A stretch of DNA of 64,000 bases from Geothrix oryzae. Its GTDB lineage: Bacteria > Acidobacteriota > Holophagae > Holophagales > Holophagaceae. The notes beneath the pieces are model-generated. The model was not told the origin of the DNA and did no database searches. It was given only the letters and a program-made list of their open reading frames with translations. Below are positions 28,301-37,239 of the stretch, piece by piece (the first letter of the stretch is position 1; every line of letters starts with the position of its first letter). The stretch lies in NCBI RefSeq assembly GCF_030295385.1, contig NZ_AP027079.1, forward strand, positions 1,488,001-1,552,000. Reading direction: 5' to 3'. A program made the position numbers and the translations under genes.

Positions 28301-29365
28301 TTGGCCGATCCGTTCCGTTTCCGAGTGAACCAACACGGCCCGGCGGGTTCGCCGGTGCGCGAGGCTTTCGTGCCCGCGAATCCGAAACCGGGTTGGGTGC
28401 GGCTCGAGCTGAAGGCCATGGCCCTGAACCGCCTCGATCTCTGGACCACCGAAGGCCTGCCGGGCTTCCCGCTGCCCCTGCCGCTCACGCCGGGCTGCGA
28501 TGGCGCGGGCGTGGTCGAGGCCATGGGCGAGGGCACGGTCCTGCCGCCGGGCGTGGAACTGGGCGGCAGCGTGATGATCGCGCCGGGCCTCAGCTGTGGC
28601 GTCTGCCCGGCCTGCCTGCGCGGCGACGACATGCTCTGTCCCGCCTACGGTGTGCTGGGCCATGTCTGTGACGGCACGGCCGCCACCCATGTGCTGGTGC
28701 CCGCGGCGAACCTGCTGCCGATTCCGCCGAACTGGGATTTCGAGCAGGCGGCGGCCTTTCCCCTGGTCTTCCTCACGGCCTGGGAGATGCTCGTCCACAA
28801 GGCGGCCCTGCGCCCCGGCGAGACCGTGCTGGTCTGGGGCGGAGGCAGCGGCGTGGGGAGCGCGGCCATCCAGCTGGTGAAGGCCCTGGGCGGCACGGCC
28901 ATCGCCGTGGTGGGCAGCGAGGCCAAGGCCATGAAGTGCTGGGAGCTGGGGGCCGAGCATGCGCTCGTCCGCGGCGACCTGAAGGCCCTGGCCGCCAAGG
29001 TGCGTGACCTGACGGGCAAGCGCGGCGTGGATGTGGTGTTCGAGCACACGGGCGCGGCCACCTGGGGCACCAGCCTCTCCGTCTGCACCCGGGGAGGGCG
29101 CATCGTCACCTGCGGCGCGACCACGGGCCGCGAGACGACCTTCGACCTGCGCGCGCTCTTCGCCAAGCAGATCCAGATCCGGGGCTCGTACATGGGCCGC
29201 CGGGAGCACCTGTGGTCGTTGTTGTCCCTGCTGCGGCGCAATCCCACGAATCCGCCCTTCCGCCCCGTCATCGACCAGGTCTTCGATCTGGCCGACTATC
29301 CCGCAGCCCAGCGCCACCTCGAAGCCGGACAGGGCTTCGGCAAGGTGGTCTGCCGGGTGCCTTGA
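28301..29365 (+). CDS. Zinc-binding-type medium-chain dehydrogenase lacking catalytic-zinc ligands
   Basis: 354 residues from TTG 28301, which has GGAGG five bases upstream. The MDR fold shows a Rossmann motif VWGGGSGVGSAAIQL and the structural-zinc cysteines CGVCPACLRGDDMLC. The usual catalytic-zinc positions differ: the C-H-T-D region reads LNRLDLW, and GHE reads GCD. It is therefore nearer to quinone-oxidoreductase-like MDR proteins than to true alcohol dehydrogenases. Its TGA overlaps the corA start (TGATG). Confidence 0.88.
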   Translation: MADPFRFRVNQHGPAGSPVREAFVPANPKPGWVRLELKAMALNRLDLWTTEGLPGFPLPLPLTPGCDGAGVVEAMGEGTVLPPGVELGGSVMIAPGLSCGVCPACLRGDDMLCPAYGVLGHVCDGTAATHVLVPAANLLPIPPNWDFEQAAAFPLVFLTAWEMLVHKAALRPGETVLVWGGGSGVGSAAIQLVKALGGTAIAVVGSEAKAMKCWELGAEHALVRGDLKALAAKVRDLTGKRGVDVVFEHTGAATWGTSLSVCTRGGRIVTCGATTGRETTFDLRALFAKQIQIRGSYMGRREHLWSLLSLLRRNPTNPPFRPVIDQVFDLADYPAAQRHLEAGQGFGKVVCRVP

Positions 29366-30270
29366 TGCTGCGCAATCTGCCGCTTCCCGAGGGTTCCTCC
29401 TTTGCCTGGGTGGACCTGGTGGACCCCACGGCCGCGGAGATGGCCGAAGTCGCGGACCGCTACGGCCTGCATCCGGCGGCGGTGCGCGACTTCCTCAACC
29501 AGCCCCACCTGCCGAAGTTCGAGCGCCTGCCGGGCCAGCAGCTGCTGATCCTCCGGGCCTACGACGAGGTGGCCAAGCGGGGCGACACCATCCAGGCCAT
29601 GACCCGGCGCCTCGTGGTGCTGATGATGGAGGGAGCCGTCATCACCGTCCATCGACGCGAGCAGCCCTTCTTCACGGCGGCGGCGCAGCAGGCGGCCTCG
29701 GGCGGGGCGGCGCTCCGGCCGGAGCAGCTGGCGCTGGCCCTCTGCGCGGGCGCGGTGAAATCCTTCGATGATCCCTTGAAGGAGAGCGAGGACAAGCTCG
29801 ACCAGATCGAGGCTGCCCTCTTCAGCCGGAAGACCCCGCACCAGGGCGTCAAGCAGATCTACGGCCTCAAGCGCCGCTGCGCGGTCATCAAGCGCACCCT
29901 GGGCCGCATCATGACCTCTCTGGGCCACCTGAAAGAACAGGCCAGGGACGACCAGGGGCTGCTGGCGGATGTGGTGGAGGAGGCGGATCGGCTGCACACC
30001 TGGGCGGACGAACTCCTGGAGAGCGCCACCCACCTCATGAACCTGGAGATCAACCTCGCCAGCCAGCGTACCAACGAGGTCATGCGGGTGCTCACGGTCT
30101 TCAGTGCCTTCTTCCTCCCGCTCACCTTCATCGCGGGGGTCTACGGCATGAACTTCAAGCGGATGCCCGAGTTGGAGCACCGGCTCGGGTATCCGCTCGT
30201 GATCGCCGCCATGGTCCTGACGGCCCTGGCCATCTGGGTCTGGTTCCGGCGGAAGGGCTGGCTGAAATAG
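29365..30270 (+). CDS. corA: CorA-type magnesium/divalent-cation transporter
   Basis: 301 residues from ATG 29365, overlapping the preceding stop by one base. A cytoplasmic alpha/beta domain and long helices precede two C-terminal membrane helices (about 240-260 and 272-292). Between them the pore signature GMN is present in VYGMNFKRMPEL. The basic tail WFRRKGWLK is typical. It is a complete CorA of the shorter kind. Confidence 0.93.
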   Translation: MLRNLPLPEGSSFAWVDLVDPTAAEMAEVADRYGLHPAAVRDFLNQPHLPKFERLPGQQLLILRAYDEVAKRGDTIQAMTRRLVVLMMEGAVITVHRREQPFFTAAAQQAASGGAALRPEQLALALCAGAVKSFDDPLKESEDKLDQIEAALFSRKTPHQGVKQIYGLKRRCAVIKRTLGRIMTSLGHLKEQARDDQGLLADVVEEADRLHTWADELLESATHLMNLEINLASQRTNEVMRVLTVFSAFFLPLTFIAGVYGMNFKRMPELEHRLGYPLVIAAMVLTALAIWVWFRRKGWLK

Positions 30271-30286
30271 GCGCGGGAGTCGCGGT

Positions 30287-30724
30287 CTACCAGCAATCGT
30301 TCCCTTCGTATTTGGTGGACAGGATGGTGCCGCGGGCATCGGCCTCCAGGACCACCCGGCAATAGAGGTTGCTGGTCAACGACACAGGGACCTTCCGGGT
30401 CTGGATGCCATCGCTGCTGTTGTTCACCCACTCAGGAGGGGTGGCTCCAGGCGCCTGCTGCACGCTCTCGTGGGTGGTGGTGTTGTGGAATTCCCGATAG
30501 ACGATCTTGTCTTCCTTCTGGTGATAGGCGGCGAAGACATAGGTCTTGCCGCCATCGGGCCTAGCGGAAGTGGTGGAGGGATTGCCGTTGGCCCGGATGA
30601 ATTCGGTGGCGGGGCGACCGACCCAGCGGTTCAGGTTCGCCTCGAAGTCGGCCTTCCTTTTGGGGGCAAGGCAGGCCATGGAGGTCGTCAACAGCAGGCC
30701 GACGAGCAGGGGCGAGGCATTCAT
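30287..30724 (-). CDS. Hypothetical lipoprotein
   Basis: 145 residues. The signal sequence MNASPLLVGLLLTTSMAC ends in a lipobox, so Cys18 is probably lipidated. The central part VGRPATEFIRANGNPSTTS resembles SmpA/OmlA-like small lipoproteins, but the match is short. Two later cysteines (LYCRV and NDCW) could pair. GGAGG lies four bases before ATG 30724. Convergent with corA. Confidence 0.65.
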   Translation of the reverse strand: MNASPLLVGLLLTTSMACLAPKRKADFEANLNRWVGRPATEFIRANGNPSTTSARPDGGKTYVFAAYHQKEDKIVYREFHNTTTHESVQQAPGATPPEWVNNSSDGIQTRKVPVSLTSNLYCRVVLEADARGTILSTKYEGNDCW

Positions 30725-30846
30725 GGAACCTCCTGAGGGTGAGTGGTGATAAAAGATGAAGCAATATCCATACCTATTGAAAAGGTATGAGATTGGACGC
30801 GGGTTAATGCTTCAAGATCGAACCCTTCCTGAGGCAATCTTCCACG

Positions 30847-30873
30847 GGACGCGTGGCGATTCGCCACGCGTCC
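30847..30873. repeat. Isolated 12-bp perfect hairpin
   Basis: ggacgcgtggcg / att / cgccacgcgtcc, in a 226-base gap between a lipoprotein gene (leftward) and the Ara4N-like cluster (rightward). There is no T-run, and no gene ends here. Apart from it the gap holds an AT-rich stretch (30745-30800) that may contain promoters. Confidence 0.6.
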
Positions 30874-30950
30874 TGCCGATCCCCGGGCAAAACGGGATGT
30901 TCATCTGCCTGCCCAGGCTCTAAGCTGAAATGTTTGCGTGAGGAGCTTTC

Positions 30951-32003
30951 GTGAAAGTCCTGATTCTGGGTGTCAACGGCTTCATCGGGTCCCATCTGGT
31001 GGACCGCATCATGCAGGACACGGACTGGGAGGTCTACGGCCTGGATCTTGGCGCCCACAAAGTGGCCGACCATCTGCCCAACCCGCGCTTCCACTTCGTG
31101 GAGGGCGATGTGACCATTTCCAAGGAGTGGATCGAGTACCACATCAAGAAGTGCGATGTGGTGCTGCCCCTGGTGGCCATCGCCACGCCCAAGGTCTATG
31201 TGACCGATCCCCTGCGCGTGTTTGAGCTGGACTTCGAGGAGAACCTCCGCGTGGTCCGCCAGTGTGTGAAATACAAGAAGCGCGTGGTGTTCCCCAGCAC
31301 CTCCGAAGTCTACGGCATGTGCCCCGACGCGGAGTTCGACGAGCACGAGTCGCCCCTGGTGACGGGCCCCATTCCCATGAACCGCTGGATCTACAGCACC
31401 AGCAAGCAGCTCCTCGACCGCGTGATCTGGGCCTACGGCTTCCAGCAGGGCTTGAAGTTCACCCTCTTCCGTCCCTTCAACTGGATGGGCCCCAAGCTCG
31501 ACAGCCTGAACACCGCCAAGGAGGGCAGCAGCCGCCTGGTGACGCAGTTCAGCTGGAACCTCTTCAACGGCGAGCCCCTGAATCTGGTGGACGGCGGCCA
31601 CGCGCACCGCTGCTTCTGCGATGTCAGCGACGCCATGGACGGCCTGATGGCGATCCTCCGCAACGAGGGCGGCAAGGCTGACGGCGGCATCTTCAACATC
31701 GGCAATCCCGCCAACGACTACAGCGTGCGCGAGATCGCCGAGATGATGATCGCCATCTGGAAGGACCACCCCTTCCGCATCGAGCGGGGCATCCCCGAGG
31801 GGCGCACCATCGAGACCGGCAGCGGCGAGTTCTACGGCAAGGGCTATCAGGATGTGGCCCGCCGCACCCCCAGCATCAAGCGCATGCAGAGCACCTTCGG
31901 GTTCGATCCCAAGGTGTCGATGAAGGACTCGCTGAAGAAGGCCATGGACTTCTTCGTCGAGGAGCACAAGGCGCTGGAGAAGGTCGTCGAGACCGAGAAC
32001 TAG
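30951..32003 (+). CDS. UDP-glucuronate oxidative decarboxylase, homologue of the ArnA C-terminal domain
   Basis: 350 residues and a very close match to the dehydrogenase half of ArnA. The start VLILGVNGFIGSHL is the NAD fold; KKCDVVLPLVAIATP, ELDFEENLRVVR and PSTSEVYGMC follow. The catalytic Tyr/Lys pair is in RWIYSTSKQLLDRVIWAYG, then LFRPFNWMGP. ArnA_DH turns UDP-glucuronate into UDP-4-keto-pentose for L-Ara4N synthesis. The formyltransferase half is absent. It heads a rightward run of sugar-transfer genes. Confidence 0.9.
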   Translation: MKVLILGVNGFIGSHLVDRIMQDTDWEVYGLDLGAHKVADHLPNPRFHFVEGDVTISKEWIEYHIKKCDVVLPLVAIATPKVYVTDPLRVFELDFEENLRVVRQCVKYKKRVVFPSTSEVYGMCPDAEFDEHESPLVTGPIPMNRWIYSTSKQLLDRVIWAYGFQQGLKFTLFRPFNWMGPKLDSLNTAKEGSSRLVTQFSWNLFNGEPLNLVDGGHAHRCFCDVSDAMDGLMAILRNEGGKADGGIFNIGNPANDYSVREIAEMMIAIWKDHPFRIERGIPEGRTIETGSGEFYGKGYQDVARRTPSIKRMQSTFGFDPKVSMKDSLKKAMDFFVEEHKALEKVVETEN

Positions 32004-32020
32004 CCCTCGAACCCCGCGCC

Positions 32021-33688
32021 ATGACGCGTCGCGAACGCACTTCCCTCCTCATCCTCTGGTTCTTCCTCGGCCTGCTGCCGCTGCTGGTGCGACCGCTCTG
32101 GGAGCCGGATGAAGGGCGCTATGCGGAGATCCCGCGGGAGATGCTCGCGGCCGGCGACTGGCTGACGCCGCGCCTCAACGGGGTGCTCTACTTCGAGAAG
32201 CCGCCCCTTCAGTACTGGCTGTCGGCCCTCAGCATGAAGCTCTTCGGGGTGAACGGCGCCGCGGCGAGGCTGCCCCTGGCCCTGGCTTCGGGGCTCATGA
32301 TCTGGGCGGCCTGGCGGCTGGCGAAGCGCCTGGGCGCCCGGGATCCCCTGTGGGCTCCCTTCATGGCGGCCACGGGCCTGCTGGCCTTCCTGGTGGGCCA
32401 GATCCTCACCCTCGATGCCCTCTTCAGCGCCTTCCTGGTGGCGGCCCTGGCCGCCTTCGTGGAGGCGGCAGCCCAGCGCAAGGAGGGGCAGGGCGGCCTG
32501 GGGTGGACGCTGACGGCCTTCCTCTTCATGGCCGGCGCCATGCTCACCAAGGGGCTGGCCCAGGTGATCCTCATGGGCGGCATCCTGGCGTTCTCGCTGC
32601 CCTTCGCCTGGAAGGACGCCGCGCTCCGGCGGGCCGTGCTGCGCACGGCCTTCGATCCCCTGGGCTGGCTGCTCTATCTCGGGCTGGTGGTGCCCTGGTT
32701 CTGGGCCGTCAACCGCGCGAATCCGGGTCACGCTCAGTTCTTCTTCATCCACGAGCACTTCACGCGCTTCCTCACCCATGAACACGCCCGCCAGGGCTCG
32801 AACAACTGGCTGCTGGACAAGCTCTACTTCGTGGGCGTCCTGGCCGTGGGCCTGCTGCCCTGGCTGTCCGCCACGGCCGTGGGGTTGAAGCGCGGCTGGA
32901 CCTTCCTCAGGGGCCGGGGTCCGCAGGGCCAGGACCATCTGGCCCGCTGGGTCGTGGGCATCACCGCGCTGGCCTTCGTCTGGCCCCTGGCCTTCTTCAG
33001 CGCCTCCGGCTCCAAGCTGGCCCCCTACATCCTGCCGGTCCTCGTGCCGCTTGCGGCTCTGGCCTGCACCTTCGAGCGCGAGGGGGAAGAAGCCGCCGCC
33101 CTGCGCCGCATGGGCAAGGAGCTGGTGCTGCTCGGTGGGATCTTCCTCCTGGCCGCGGCCATCTTCCGCAAGGATCTGGGCGGGTTCGCCTGGATGCTGG
33201 CCCTCGGCGCCGGCTTCGCGGGCCTCGGCCTCTGGGCCCACCGGCCCAAAGGGCTGACGGCTCCCCGTCTTATGACGGCCATGGGAGCGGCCCTGTGGTT
33301 GCTGGTCTGGGCCGCCCAGGTGACGGCGGGGCCGGGCAAATCCGTGGCCGATCTCCTTCGCGCCGCGCCGGCGAATGCCCAGTGGATCAGCTACGGCACC
33401 TACTTCCAGGGGCTGCCTTTCTACGCCCGCACCCGGGCCGTGGTGGTGGCGGGCACCGGCGAGCTGGCCTACGGCCGGGACAAGCTGGGCGCCGAGGCGG
33501 CGCGCTGGTTCAACGAAGACCCTGCTGCCCTGGGCCCCATGGCCGATCACCTGAAGCAGACCGATCCTTCGCGCCCCGTCCTGGTGATGGCCAAGGCCGC
33601 CAGCTGGAAGCAGCTGGACGCCGGTGAAATGGCCCGCTGGGAGGTCGTGGCGCGCAACCCCGCGGCCGTGGTGGCCCGGCGGCGCTGA
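32021..33688 (+). CDS. ArnT-like GT83/PMT-family glycosyltransferase (first copy)
   Basis: 555 residues with about a dozen membrane helices. The first periplasmic loop has WEPDEGRYAEIPREML then GDWLTPRLNGVLYFEKPPL, a clear ArnT signature with the acidic pair near residue 33. ArnT moves L-Ara4N from undecaprenyl phosphate to lipid A at the periplasmic face of the inner membrane; here the sugar is not known. It follows the ArnA-like gene by 17 bases. Confidence 0.9.
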   Translation: MTRRERTSLLILWFFLGLLPLLVRPLWEPDEGRYAEIPREMLAAGDWLTPRLNGVLYFEKPPLQYWLSALSMKLFGVNGAAARLPLALASGLMIWAAWRLAKRLGARDPLWAPFMAATGLLAFLVGQILTLDALFSAFLVAALAAFVEAAAQRKEGQGGLGWTLTAFLFMAGAMLTKGLAQVILMGGILAFSLPFAWKDAALRRAVLRTAFDPLGWLLYLGLVVPWFWAVNRANPGHAQFFFIHEHFTRFLTHEHARQGSNNWLLDKLYFVGVLAVGLLPWLSATAVGLKRGWTFLRGRGPQGQDHLARWVVGITALAFVWPLAFFSASGSKLAPYILPVLVPLAALACTFEREGEEAAALRRMGKELVLLGGIFLLAAAIFRKDLGGFAWMLALGAGFAGLGLWAHRPKGLTAPRLMTAMGAALWLLVWAAQVTAGPGKSVADLLRAAPANAQWISYGTYFQGLPFYARTRAVVVAGTGELAYGRDKLGAEAARWFNEDPAALGPMADHLKQTDPSRPVLVMAKAASWKQLDAGEMARWEVVARNPAAVVARRR

Positions 33689-33703
33689 GGAAACGCGCCG
33701 TCC

Positions 33704-33991
33704 CTACTTCTTCACGGCCTCTTTGATCCCCTTGCCGGCTTCCTTGGCGCCCCTGGCGACGCCCTTGCCGGCGGTCTTCGCGCCGCGGCCCACGGCCTTC
33801 CCGCCTTCCTTCGCCGCATGGCCGATGGCCTTGCCGCCCTTCTTGAAGCCCTGGCCGATCTCCTTGCCCGCCTGCTTGATGTCCTCCTTCACGCCGTCCG
33901 CCGAGGGGGCGGCCGAAGGAGTGGCCGAAAGGGTGGCCGAAAAGGTGGTCGGCGTGGCCAGAAGCACGAGGCTGAAAAGGAGAGGGCCCAT
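33704..33991 (-). CDS. Secreted Lys/Gly-rich protein with 11-residue repeats
   Basis: 95 residues. A signal peptide (about 1-20) and a Ser/Ala/Pro stretch precede five tandem 11-residue repeats with the consensus K..GK.(I/V)G..., for example KKGGKAIGHAA then KEGGKAVGRGA. The pattern would form an amphipathic helix like LEA or synuclein-type 11-mers. It is the only leftward gene inside the Ara4N-like cluster, between the two ArnT-like genes. Function unknown. Confidence 0.6.
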   Translation of the reverse strand: MGPLLFSLVLLATPTTFSATLSATPSAAPSADGVKEDIKQAGKEIGQGFKKGGKAIGHAAKEGGKAVGRGAKTAGKGVARGAKEAGKGIKEAVKK

Positions 33992-34044
33992 GCCCCCATT
34001 CTAACGCCTGGGCGGAAGGCCGCTTTCCGGGCGAAGATGGAGGG

Positions 34045-35742
34045 ATGGACGGACACCTGCCCCCGCCGCCTCCCTTGAGGTCCAGAGCCCGCCTGGCGGA
34101 CTGGCTGCGTGCCCATGCGCCCGAGCTGCTCTTCGCCCTGCTCCTCCTGGCCGTGCTGCCCATGCGCGACCTGTGGGCGCCGGACGAGCCCGACTTCGCC
34201 CAGTGCGTGAAGGAGATGCGCCTCCGCGGCGACTGGATCCTGCCCTACCTGAACGGCGTGCCCTACAGCGAAAAGCCGATCCTCTACTACTGGGTGATGA
34301 AGGCCTCCGCGGGGCTGCTGGATGCGCTCACCGGCGGCCTGGGCTTCACCCAGGGTGTGGCGGCCTGGGCCCTGCGCCTGCCGTCGGTGCTCGCCGCCGT
34401 GGCCTTCCTGGCGGCCTTCCGCCGCTGGGCCGCGCGCTTCCTGGAACCGGGGATCGCGGAACCTGCGGCGCTGATCCTGGCCACCACGCCCCTCTGGTTC
34501 TGGCAGAGCCAGTTCATCCAGATCGATCTGCTCTTCGCGGCCCTGCTGGCCTGGAGCTGGTTCTGCTGGCTCGGAGGCTACCTGCTCTTGCGGGATCGGC
34601 AGGAGGGTGCCTCCCCTGATGAGCACCGCCGCTGGTTCCTGAAGGCCTACTTCTGGCTGGCCCTGGCCTTCCTCGCCAAGGGGCCCCTGGCACCGGTGCT
34701 GTCGGTGCTCCTGCTGGGGGCCTTCCTCCTCTGGCAGCGGGACTTCGCCGTGCTGCGCCGCGCGGGCATCTTCGCGGGCCTGGGGCTCACACTGCTGCTC
34801 GTGGCGCCCTGGTATGTGGCCGCCGGGCTGAAGGGCGGGGCGCACTACGCCTACGAGCTGATCATCTTCCAGAACTTCGAGCGGGCCACGAAGGCCTGGG
34901 ACCACATCCATCCCTGGTGGAAGTACGGCGAGTATCTCCTCGGGGACTTCTTCCCCTGGGTGCTTCTGCTGCCGGCGCTGGGGCTGCACCTGCGGCGGGA
35001 GCGGAGCCTGGGCGACCCGGCCAAGCGCTTCCTGCTGCTGGCCTTCCTCGTGCCGTTCATCTTCCTCAGCGCGGTGCAGAGCAAGCAGGGCAAATACCTG
35101 CTCATGGGCTATCCCTTCCTGGCGCTGCTGCTGGCCGACCTGTTCCGGCGGATGGCGGGCGCCCGCGCCCGGCGCCTGGGCCTGCTGCTCGCGGCCGGCC
35201 TCGCCGTGCCCGCCCTCGCGCTGACCGCCCTGGCCCTGGGGGCCGGCGGACCGAAAATGCGGGTCCAGGTGGCGCCCTTCCTCGGCCCGATCCGCCTCAT
35301 GGCCCTGGTGATGGTGGCGGGGACGCTCGGGACGGCCGTCCAGGCCTGGCGCCAGCGGGCCCAGGGCCTGATTCCCGCCGCGGCGCTGGCCCTCGGCCTG
35401 CTCTACCTGGTGGGTGGCACCTGGGGCTTCCGACTGCTGGACCCGCCGAAGTCGTACCGTCGCTGGACCGCCGCCGTACAGCCTCTGATCGCCGGGCGGC
35501 AGGTCTACTACTGGCAGACCATCCGCAGCGGCGTCATGGTCTACACGGATCACCTCATGCCCGAGCTACGCAGCGCCGGGGCCCTGGAACGGCTGGACCC
35601 CGAGGCGCGGCTGGTGGCCCAGCGCGGCGAGTGGGAGCTGGATGCCTGGGGCATGACGCCGGCCCTGCGGGCCCGCTTCGAGGTGCTGCTGGCCGTGCCC
35701 ACGGGCGGTGGCGAGATCCTGCTGCTGAAGAAGAAGCCATGA
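34045..35742 (+). CDS. ArnT-like GT83/PMT-family glycosyltransferase (second copy)
   Basis: 565 residues with many membrane helices. The ArnT-like loop is present in diverged form: LWAPDEPDFAQCVKEMRL then GDWILPYLNGVPYSEKPIL. Position PDFA in place of RYAE suggests a different acceptor or donor from the first copy. ATG 34045 sits very close to a GGAGG, so a slightly later start is possible. Its stop overlaps the next start as ATGA. Confidence 0.88.
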   Translation: MDGHLPPPPPLRSRARLADWLRAHAPELLFALLLLAVLPMRDLWAPDEPDFAQCVKEMRLRGDWILPYLNGVPYSEKPILYYWVMKASAGLLDALTGGLGFTQGVAAWALRLPSVLAAVAFLAAFRRWAARFLEPGIAEPAALILATTPLWFWQSQFIQIDLLFAALLAWSWFCWLGGYLLLRDRQEGASPDEHRRWFLKAYFWLALAFLAKGPLAPVLSVLLLGAFLLWQRDFAVLRRAGIFAGLGLTLLLVAPWYVAAGLKGGAHYAYELIIFQNFERATKAWDHIHPWWKYGEYLLGDFFPWVLLLPALGLHLRRERSLGDPAKRFLLLAFLVPFIFLSAVQSKQGKYLLMGYPFLALLLADLFRRMAGARARRLGLLLAAGLAVPALALTALALGAGGPKMRVQVAPFLGPIRLMALVMVAGTLGTAVQAWRQRAQGLIPAAALALGLLYLVGGTWGFRLLDPPKSYRRWTAAVQPLIAGRQVYYWQTIRSGVMVYTDHLMPELRSAGALERLDPEARLVAQRGEWELDAWGMTPALRARFEVLLAVPTGGGEILLLKKKP

Positions 35743-36770
35743 TCCCGCCCGGCGCCCACTGGCTTCGCCTGCCCCGCTTCGTGGGCGACGCGGTGCTGAT
35801 GCACCAGGCCGCGGCCCCGCTGATCGCCGCGGGGCTGCCCCTGGTGGCCTGGGGCCCGGCGGCCACGGTGGAACTCTTCGAGGGCGCCGAGGGCTATGGG
35901 GGCGCCGTGGCCGATCCCCCGGGAAAGACCGGCCTGCTGGAGGGGGCGCGGCTGCTCCGCACCCATCGCCCGGCCTCCGTGCTGGCTCTGGCCAAGAGCC
36001 TGCGCGCCCCGGCCGCGGCCTTCCTGGCCCGCGTGCCGCGCCGCGTGGGCTGCGGGGACGGCGGCGCCTCGCTCCTGCTGACCGCCAGCTTGAAATACTG
36101 GGACCGGGATGACCACGCGCTCGACCGCTACCGGGACATCGTGCGGTGCGGCTATCCCGAGTTGGAACCGGCGGCTTTCCGGCCCTTCCATCCGCGGCCG
36201 ACGAGCGCGGAGGCCGTGGCTGACCAGCGCCGCCGCCAGGGATTCGACGCCGCGCCCTACCTCGCGTTCGCCATCGGGGCGGCGGCCGGCGCCAAGCGGC
36301 TGGGGCTCGACCTGCTGGTGGATCTGGCCCACCGGGCCCTGGGGGCCGGGTACCGCATCGTGGTGCTGGGCGGGCCCGGCGACGATGTGATCTGGGGCGG
36401 CAGGCTGAAGGAGCAGGTGCCGGAGGTGCTGAACCTCACGGCGCAGCTCCCCTGGTCCCAGAGCGCCGCCTGGCTTGCGGGCGCCACCGCCGTGCTGGCC
36501 AACGATTCAGGCTTGGCCCACCTTGCCGCGGCTTGCGGCGTGCCCGTGGTGACCGTCTTCGGGCCCACCATCCCCCGCCACACCGCGCCCCGGGGGCCTC
36601 AAGTGACAGTGCTGCGCAAGGAGGACCTCGCCTGCCTCGAATGCCAGCAGTGGCACTGCCCGCTGCCGGATCACCCCTGCATGACTCAGCTGCCTGCAGA
36701 GCGCATCTGGGCCGCCCTTGAAGCCCAGGCCGTCACCCGCCCAGTCCTGCCCGCCCCGGAGGCCCCATGA
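35739..36770 (+). CDS. GT9-family (heptosyltransferase-like) glycosyltransferase
   Basis: 343 residues from ATG 35739. Two Rossmann halves are typical of LPS core heptosyltransferases: the N-terminal FVGDAVLMHQAAAPLI and ASVLALAKSLRAPAAAF, then the C-terminal donor site GGPGDD and NDSGLAHLAAACGVPVVTVFG. It ends with a Cys-rich block CLECQQWHCP. It overlaps both neighbours by ATGA, so translation is coupled with the ArnT-like and ArnE/F-like genes, pointing to lipopolysaccharide decoration. Confidence 0.9.
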   Translation: MIPPGAHWLRLPRFVGDAVLMHQAAAPLIAAGLPLVAWGPAATVELFEGAEGYGGAVADPPGKTGLLEGARLLRTHRPASVLALAKSLRAPAAAFLARVPRRVGCGDGGASLLLTASLKYWDRDDHALDRYRDIVRCGYPELEPAAFRPFHPRPTSAEAVADQRRRQGFDAAPYLAFAIGAAAGAKRLGLDLLVDLAHRALGAGYRIVVLGGPGDDVIWGGRLKEQVPEVLNLTAQLPWSQSAAWLAGATAVLANDSGLAHLAAACGVPVVTVFGPTIPRHTAPRGPQVTVLRKEDLACLECQQWHCPLPDHPCMTQLPAERIWAALEAQAVTRPVLPAPEAP

Positions 36771-37144
36771 GCCCCAACCTGAAGGCCATCCCCCTCATCG
36801 TGCTGGGCGTGCTGCTCAATGCCGCCGCGCAGATCTGCCTGAAGAAGGGCCTGCAGGCGGCCGGGGGCATGCAGTTGGCCGCGGGCCCGCTGTTCCGCCT
36901 CATGCTCGAGCCCTGGGTCATCGCGGGACTGGCCTGCTACGCCGTGAGCGTCGTCGTCTGGCTCGGCGCCCTGTCCATGGTGCAGGTGAACTACGCCTAC
37001 CCCTTCCTGGCGCTGGGCTTCATCGCCAACGCCCTCATGGCCCGGGCCTTCCTCGGCGAGGCCATGACGCCCATGCGGTGGGTGGCGCTGTGCATCATCG
37101 TCATCGGCGTGGGGCTGCAGGCCTGGAGCGGACGGGGGCACTGA
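36767..37144 (+). CDS. Small EamA/SMR-type transporter, ArnE/ArnF-like
   Basis: 125 residues with four membrane helices. It has the EmrE-like start LIVLGVLLNAAAQICLKKGL and the loop NYAYPFLALGFIANALMA. ArnE/ArnF heterodimers flip undecaprenyl-phosphate-L-Ara4N; one subunit only is encoded here, so it would act as a homodimer or with a distant partner. It is the last gene of the cluster. Confidence 0.8.
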   Translation: MSPNLKAIPLIVLGVLLNAAAQICLKKGLQAAGGMQLAAGPLFRLMLEPWVIAGLACYAVSVVVWLGALSMVQVNYAYPFLALGFIANALMARAFLGEAMTPMRWVALCIIVIGVGLQAWSGRGH

Positions 37145-37153
37145 AACGCCATT

Positions 37154-37226
37154 AACCACAGAGGACGCAGAGGGCACAGAGGAAAGAGACCTGCTTTTCG
37201 CTGTGCCCTCGGTGTCCTCTGCGGTT
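37154..37226. repeat. Long imperfect palindrome, REP-like
   Basis: Arms of 25 bases (aaccacagaggacgcagagg... and its complement at 37202-37226) match at about 22 positions around a 23-base loop. It lies between the ArnE/F-like gene and mtnA, convergently. Sequences of this 'ccacagaggac' type recur in many bacterial genomes. It could also terminate both genes. Confidence 0.7.
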
Positions 37227-37239
37227 GACGCATCCGCTT

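Noticed and set aside
34917-35738. Long upstream extension of the GT9 gene
   Set aside because: It overlaps the second ArnT-like gene in another frame; the family-like sequence starts at ATG 35739 with ATGA coupling.
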